A program made the translations under genes and the position numbers. From contig CAMAWS010000123.1 of assembly GCA_945861845.1 (NCBI GenBank), positions 1 through 8,175 on the forward strand: a stretch of DNA of 8,175 nucleotides, read 5' to 3'. Below are positions 5,039 to 8,175 of the stretch, in pieces; the stretch's first letter is position 1, and the number at the start of each line of letters is the position of its first letter. This DNA is from Candidatus Sulfopaludibacter sp. SbA3. Its GTDB lineage: Bacteria > Acidobacteriota > Terriglobia > 20CM-2-55-15. The notes under the pieces were generated by a model that saw only the letters and a list, made by a program, of their open reading frames with translations, was not told where the DNA came from and ran no database searches.

Positions 5039-5845
5039 TTACTGTTGAACGTCGGCTGGAGTGCAGTTGCCCGACTCACAGCGGTTATTCTCGTTGCAGG
5101 AATACTCGTAGAGTTCCTGACCAGCCGGCATCTTCACGTAGACTCGCGTGTTTTTGATTGGCTTGGTGTAGAACTTCGGGTCCGTGAACGTGTATTCGAC
5201 GGTCATGTGATTGGGGTCGGTCATCGTCATGCGCTCAATCACCCGCAACGCGTCGCTATGCGGATTCTGGGCGGTGTCGAGCCACGTTCTGCCATTGAAG
5301 CCGCCGGACTCGATGACCAGCGTGTCGCCTTCCCATCGACCGGCGGAGGTTCCGCGCCATGATGGATCCAGTTGGGCATCCGGAGGAAGCGGCTGGCCGG
5401 TGATCGGCACCATGTGGTAGGCGTTGTCCTGCTCCCACATTATCGCCAGACGAGCCGGATGCGCGACGTATGCATGGGGGTACGGGGTGCCAAAGGATCG
5501 GACGTATCCCCACGGCAGGCAATGAGCGCCGTAGTCGAACGTCGAGGCTTTGTTGTTCTTATCTTTTTCGGCTTTTCCGGCGGCCGTAAACGGCATTTGA
5601 CCGCCAACGACGTCGGTCTTGCTCGTGCAGCCCATAGTTCCGCCAGCGCAGCCGTTGGCATCCCTGCCGACATCACCGGTCCGGGGATGATCCCAAACGC
5701 CTGTGAGGTCCGGTTTGCCATTCTGCATGCGGGCTATGGCGCCTCCGCCCTGGGCGTCGGCCTGCATCGGTGCCATGGATACCAGCACGAATGCGCCAAC
5801 GATCAGCAGGGCCAAGTTACGCTTAGAATTGAAAATGTTCTTCAT
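5039..5845 (-). CDS. Secreted protein of unknown function ('NGKPDLTGVW' family)
   Basis: A 268-residue exported protein. Residues 1-31 form a signal peptide: basic start (KNIFNSKRN), hydrophobic core LALLIVGAFVLVSMA, and an ADA cleavage site before Q32. The mature part has NGKPDLTGVWDHPR (42-55), CLPWGYVRSFGTPYPHAYV (109-127), PITGQPLPPD (147-156), WRGTSAGRWEGDTLVIES (163-180), GFNGRTWLD (182-190) and PHSDALRVIERM (195-206). This signature is common in secreted proteins of Acidobacteriota and some Proteobacteria, but no activity is established to my knowledge. Six cysteines (66, 73, 109, 250, 256, 261) in the mature protein suggest disulfides. The start at ATG 5843-5845 is fixed by the signal peptide and GGAGA 8 bases upstream. 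It follows the DUF6152-like gene by 34 bases and is likely cotranscribed from 6342-6370, ending at the shared terminator. Confidence 0.85.
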   Translation of the reverse strand: MKNIFNSKRNLALLIVGAFVLVSMAPMQADAQGGGAIARMQNGKPDLTGVWDHPRTGDVGRDANGCAGGTMGCTSKTDVVGGQMPFTAAGKAEKDKNNKASTFDYGAHCLPWGYVRSFGTPYPHAYVAHPARLAIMWEQDNAYHMVPITGQPLPPDAQLDPSWRGTSAGRWEGDTLVIESGGFNGRTWLDTAQNPHSDALRVIERMTMTDPNHMTVEYTFTDPKFYTKPIKNTRVYVKMPAGQELYEYSCNENNRCESGNCTPADVQQ

Positions 5846-5879
5846 GTCGAAATCTCCTTCGTTACCCGATGACAGCGAA

Positions 5880-6290
5880 CTATCTCGGGAGAACGTCTTC
5901 GGCGCCCGCGGTGAATACCTGACGGCCGTCAGCAAAGGTTACCCTGCCGCCCGATCCGTTGGTCGAGCCATCTTTTGCCTGGAAACCTTCAACCTTGATT
6001 GTGTCGCCGATCTTAAGTGCCGTCCGGGGAATGCCGCGCCGTGTCAACTGACCCGGTGCGCCACCTGAGAAACCCCATACGCCAGAGCGGCCGGTCACTT
6101 CGTCCTTGCCGTCAACGTAGAACCAAATGTGGGGATTCATCCACTCAACCTTCTTTACAACGCCCGTAACTTTCACGGGTTTCTTATCGTCGAACTCTGC
6201 AGCGAACGCGTGATGCGCGACGAGAGGCTTGGCTGCCAATAGCAATCCGAAGCTCAGGGCGGCAACAGCAATCAGTAAATTCCGTGACAT
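5880..6290 (-). CDS. DUF6152-family secreted protein
   Basis: A 136-residue exported protein with a signal peptide (MSRNLLIAVAALSFGLLLAA, with likely cleavage after residue 25) leaving a mature N-terminus HHAFAAEFD. The rest fits the DUF6152 pattern: PVKVTGVVKKVEWMNPHIWF (38-57), then a W-F-containing strand, LTRRGIP and LKIGDTIKVEGFQAKDGS (92-109), and ADGRQVF. It reads as a small all-beta, OB-like domain; its function is unknown, though members often sit beside secreted proteins like the one downstream. The start is strongly supported: AGGAGG sits 6 bases before ATG 6288-6290. It is the first gene of a two-gene unit, with the next gene 34 bases downstream. Confidence 0.88.
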   Translation of the reverse strand: MSRNLLIAVAALSFGLLLAAKPLVAHHAFAAEFDDKKPVKVTGVVKKVEWMNPHIWFYVDGKDEVTGRSGVWGFSGGAPGQLTRRGIPRTALKIGDTIKVEGFQAKDGSTNGSGGRVTFADGRQVFTAGAEDVLPR

Positions 6291-6341
6291 CGTGACCCTC
6301 CTAAATGTTTTGGTTAATGAAAGTCTGATAAATCTGGCAGA

Positions 6342-6370
6342 AGTCTAAACAAGGCATCTCAAAATGTAAA
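6342..6370 (-). promoter_or_regulatory. Predicted promoter of the DUF6152/secreted-protein unit
   Basis: On the minus strand TTTACA (6365-6370) and TAGACT (6342-6347) are 17 bases apart, good -35 and -10 matches (5/6 and 4/6). A 5' leader of about 45 bases then leads to the AGGAGG ribosome site. AAGTCT (plus strand) occurs at 6321-6326 and 6341-6346, 20 bp apart, the second overlapping the -10. The upstream glycosidase gene ends only 24 bases before the -35. Confidence 0.6.
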
Positions 6371-6394
6371 GAAATGCGCGGTCATTTTATTCGA

Positions 6395-8175
6395 TTACCG
6401 GCCTGTCATTTCAATCACTCCGCCCTGTTCAACGGCGATATTCATATAGACCCGGCCCGTGTGATCCGGAGTCAGCTGGAGTGGGTTCGGTTCCGGATTC
6501 AAATAACGATCGAAGACTCTAACCGTATATTGCCTGACGGTCTGCGGACCGCGCATCCGCCCGGCGAACCGGTTGCCGTCGGTTGCGTTCATCACATAGA
6601 TCGTCTTGCCGTCTGCGTTGAGTTCCGAAAACTCCAGGTTGCGGATGTAGGCAAACGTTCGGTCTTTTCCTTCAATCTTATGGTTCGGTACACGCAACTG
6701 ACCGAATGGCGAAAGCCGGCCCTTCGCGAGATCGTCCTTGTACGTTCGATAGAAACCAATCCAGGCGCGGAGCATGTCGCGAGTTGAAGGCGCCATGTTT
6801 GTGAGGTTTGGCCCAAGTGCGGGAACCCCGACCATGACGGACGTCATGATGAACTTCGCGACTTCAGTTTCCTCTGTTGATGGAGGCCAGTACAGCTGAT
6901 CCGAGGCAAAGACCACGCCTTTGCTGAATGGGCGAAGCCTCAGCGCATTCAGGCGCATCCGATCGAAGTCACCCGGCGAGTCCTCGCTTTGCCACACGTT
7001 GGCGAAAGACTTGTTGTTGAGGTTTGCGTATTTGGCGCGGAAGTGAACAGTTGCGCCAGGATTCGTTGCAAGAATCGTCGATTTGATTGTCTCAAGGTCG
7101 GCGCGAAGCCCCTCGCCGAAGGTGTTGTAGTTATGAACATGGGGCGCGACGCAATAGACCGCGAGCCCGTCGATAAAATCCAGCCAGTACCCGTCCGGTT
7201 TGTATTTTTCCGCCATTTCGGTGAAAAGATCGCGCAGGTACGTCTGCGTGCTGCGATTTCGGGGGCACAGGTTCACGGTTTCCAGGTTCTCGCCGCGGGG
7301 TAACACAAAAGGAGAAGATGTGAGACCCGACCATCCGGGCAGGGAACTGAAGTCGCTGGGAATCTGTATATGAAGGTTGCGAGTGCGCGCATAGCGTTCC
7401 GAAGCGCGTCCGACGGCAAAGGGTTGCAGCCAGAGCTGCACGGCCAGGTTGCTCTCCGTCCGAATCGAATCAAACGTTGCCGCCAGGTTCGCAAACTTAT
7501 TGGCAGGTGGCGCATAGTCGCCGGTCTTGCCGTTCAGCCACTTGGCGTATTCGCCGGCTGGAGCGTCCCATCCGGAATCTGCCAGGTACGCGCCGGCTCC
7601 AACTTCGGAGGCCTGCTTCGCCGTTTCCAGCTATAGGCTTTCGTGGACTTCGTCTCCGGACCAGTACCACGTGTCGTAGACGGGCTCATAGGCGCGCTCG
7701 CTAATCGGGAAGGGTTGGTAGCCATTGGCAGCGTCCACCCAATCTGCATAAGCTGACGCGGTATCGAACCAGTCCGTCGACGTTTCGGTGGAAATGAAGA
7801 AATCGTGTTCGAATACAACCGAAGCCCTTGGAGTTACCGCGGTAAGCTGAAGCTGGTAAAAGCGGCTCGCTCCCGGCCCCCCTTCAATTAAAACCGAGAG
7901 ATCCTGCTGGCGCAGTCCCATCGCGAAGAGGTTTCGGCCGTCTGCAGCAACGGCGGCGACATAGGGAATTCCATAATTCGGAGCGGCGACGGCGCGGATG
8001 TTATGGAACGCATCGGTAGACATCACATCATCCGACGTCACCTCGGATGAGGGATACCAGATCCCCTGGATCTCCGCCCTGGGGATCCGGACGTCGACCT
8101 GGAAATGACTCAACGCAAAACGTTCTCCGGAGTGTTTCTTTACGCGCGTGCGGACAATGCTGCCTCCGGAAACTG
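6395..8175 (-). pseudogene. GH36/melibiase-like glycosidase with one in-frame amber codon (5' end outside window)
   Basis: A minus-strand frame enters from the right edge (first full codon 8171-8173) and runs 592 codons to TAA 6395-6397, broken only by TAG at 7631-7633 (codon 181). Codons on both sides lie in the same frame and belong together. An N-terminal beta-rich part precedes PVYDTWYWSGDEV (about 163-175) at the start of a TIM barrel, which resumes after the TAG with LETAKQASEVGAGAYLADSGW. The barrel matches alpha-galactosidase-like GH36 enzymes: KPDGYWLDFID holds the predicted nucleophile D332, SEDSPGD the predicted acid/base D398, and a C-terminal beta domain follows. Both catalytic residues are downstream of the stop, so a truncated product would be inactive. 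If the stop is real and not read through, this is a pseudogene; otherwise it is an intact CDS. The substrate (alpha-galactoside or other sugar) is uncertain. Confidence 0.8.

Overview
The window looks like chromosomal DNA from a soil-type bacterium of moderately high GC, most likely an acidobacterium or a relative. The evidence is the type of secreted genes on the right: a protein with the 'NGKPDLTGVW ... GRWEGDTLV' signature, a DUF6152-like secreted protein and a GH36-like glycosidase. Such proteins are abundant in Acidobacteriota. This is an inference from gene families, not a taxonomic proof. No insertion-sequence transposase, integrase, CRISPR array or rRNA is visible.

Left third (1 to about 2560) is an accessory patch made largely of broken mobile or defence modules. 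In order it holds: the tail of an unidentified membrane protein; the last codons of a BrnT-type toxin with its beginning gone; an intact BrnA/CopG-type antitoxin overlapping that tail; the first 57 codons of a type I restriction methylase (hsdM); a decayed AlbA_2/Schlafen-type gene running the other way with at least two 1-base frameshifts; a complete VapBC-type PIN toxin-antitoxin pair on the minus strand with a readable promoter; and a pRiA4b ORF-3-like protein. Two toxin-antitoxin systems are therefore present, one intact and one reduced to an antitoxin.

A tRNA-Leu (anticodon UAA) at 2777-2862 marks the border. To its right the genes look like ordinary chromosome. A D-2-hydroxyacid dehydrogenase (minus) stops 2 bases from the tRNA end. 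It is divergent from ada (plus), which encodes the methyl-DNA repair protein and regulator. The gap between these two genes carries a 12-bp direct repeat that could be an operator. A very strong bidirectional hairpin terminator at 4975-5026 separates ada from the next leftward unit.

Right third (5039-8175) is all on the minus strand. A promoter at 6342-6370 drives a two-gene unit of exported proteins (DUF6152-like, then a secreted family of unknown function). Upstream of it lies a GH36/melibiase-like glycosidase that runs off the window edge. Its reading frame is intact for 592 codons except for one in-frame TAG at 7631-7633, placed before both predicted catalytic aspartates.

I did not find a convincing new multi-gene system. 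The best leads are the layered ruins of defence and toxin-antitoxin genes, the lone in-frame amber codon in the glycosidase, and the repeat between the dehydrogenase and ada.
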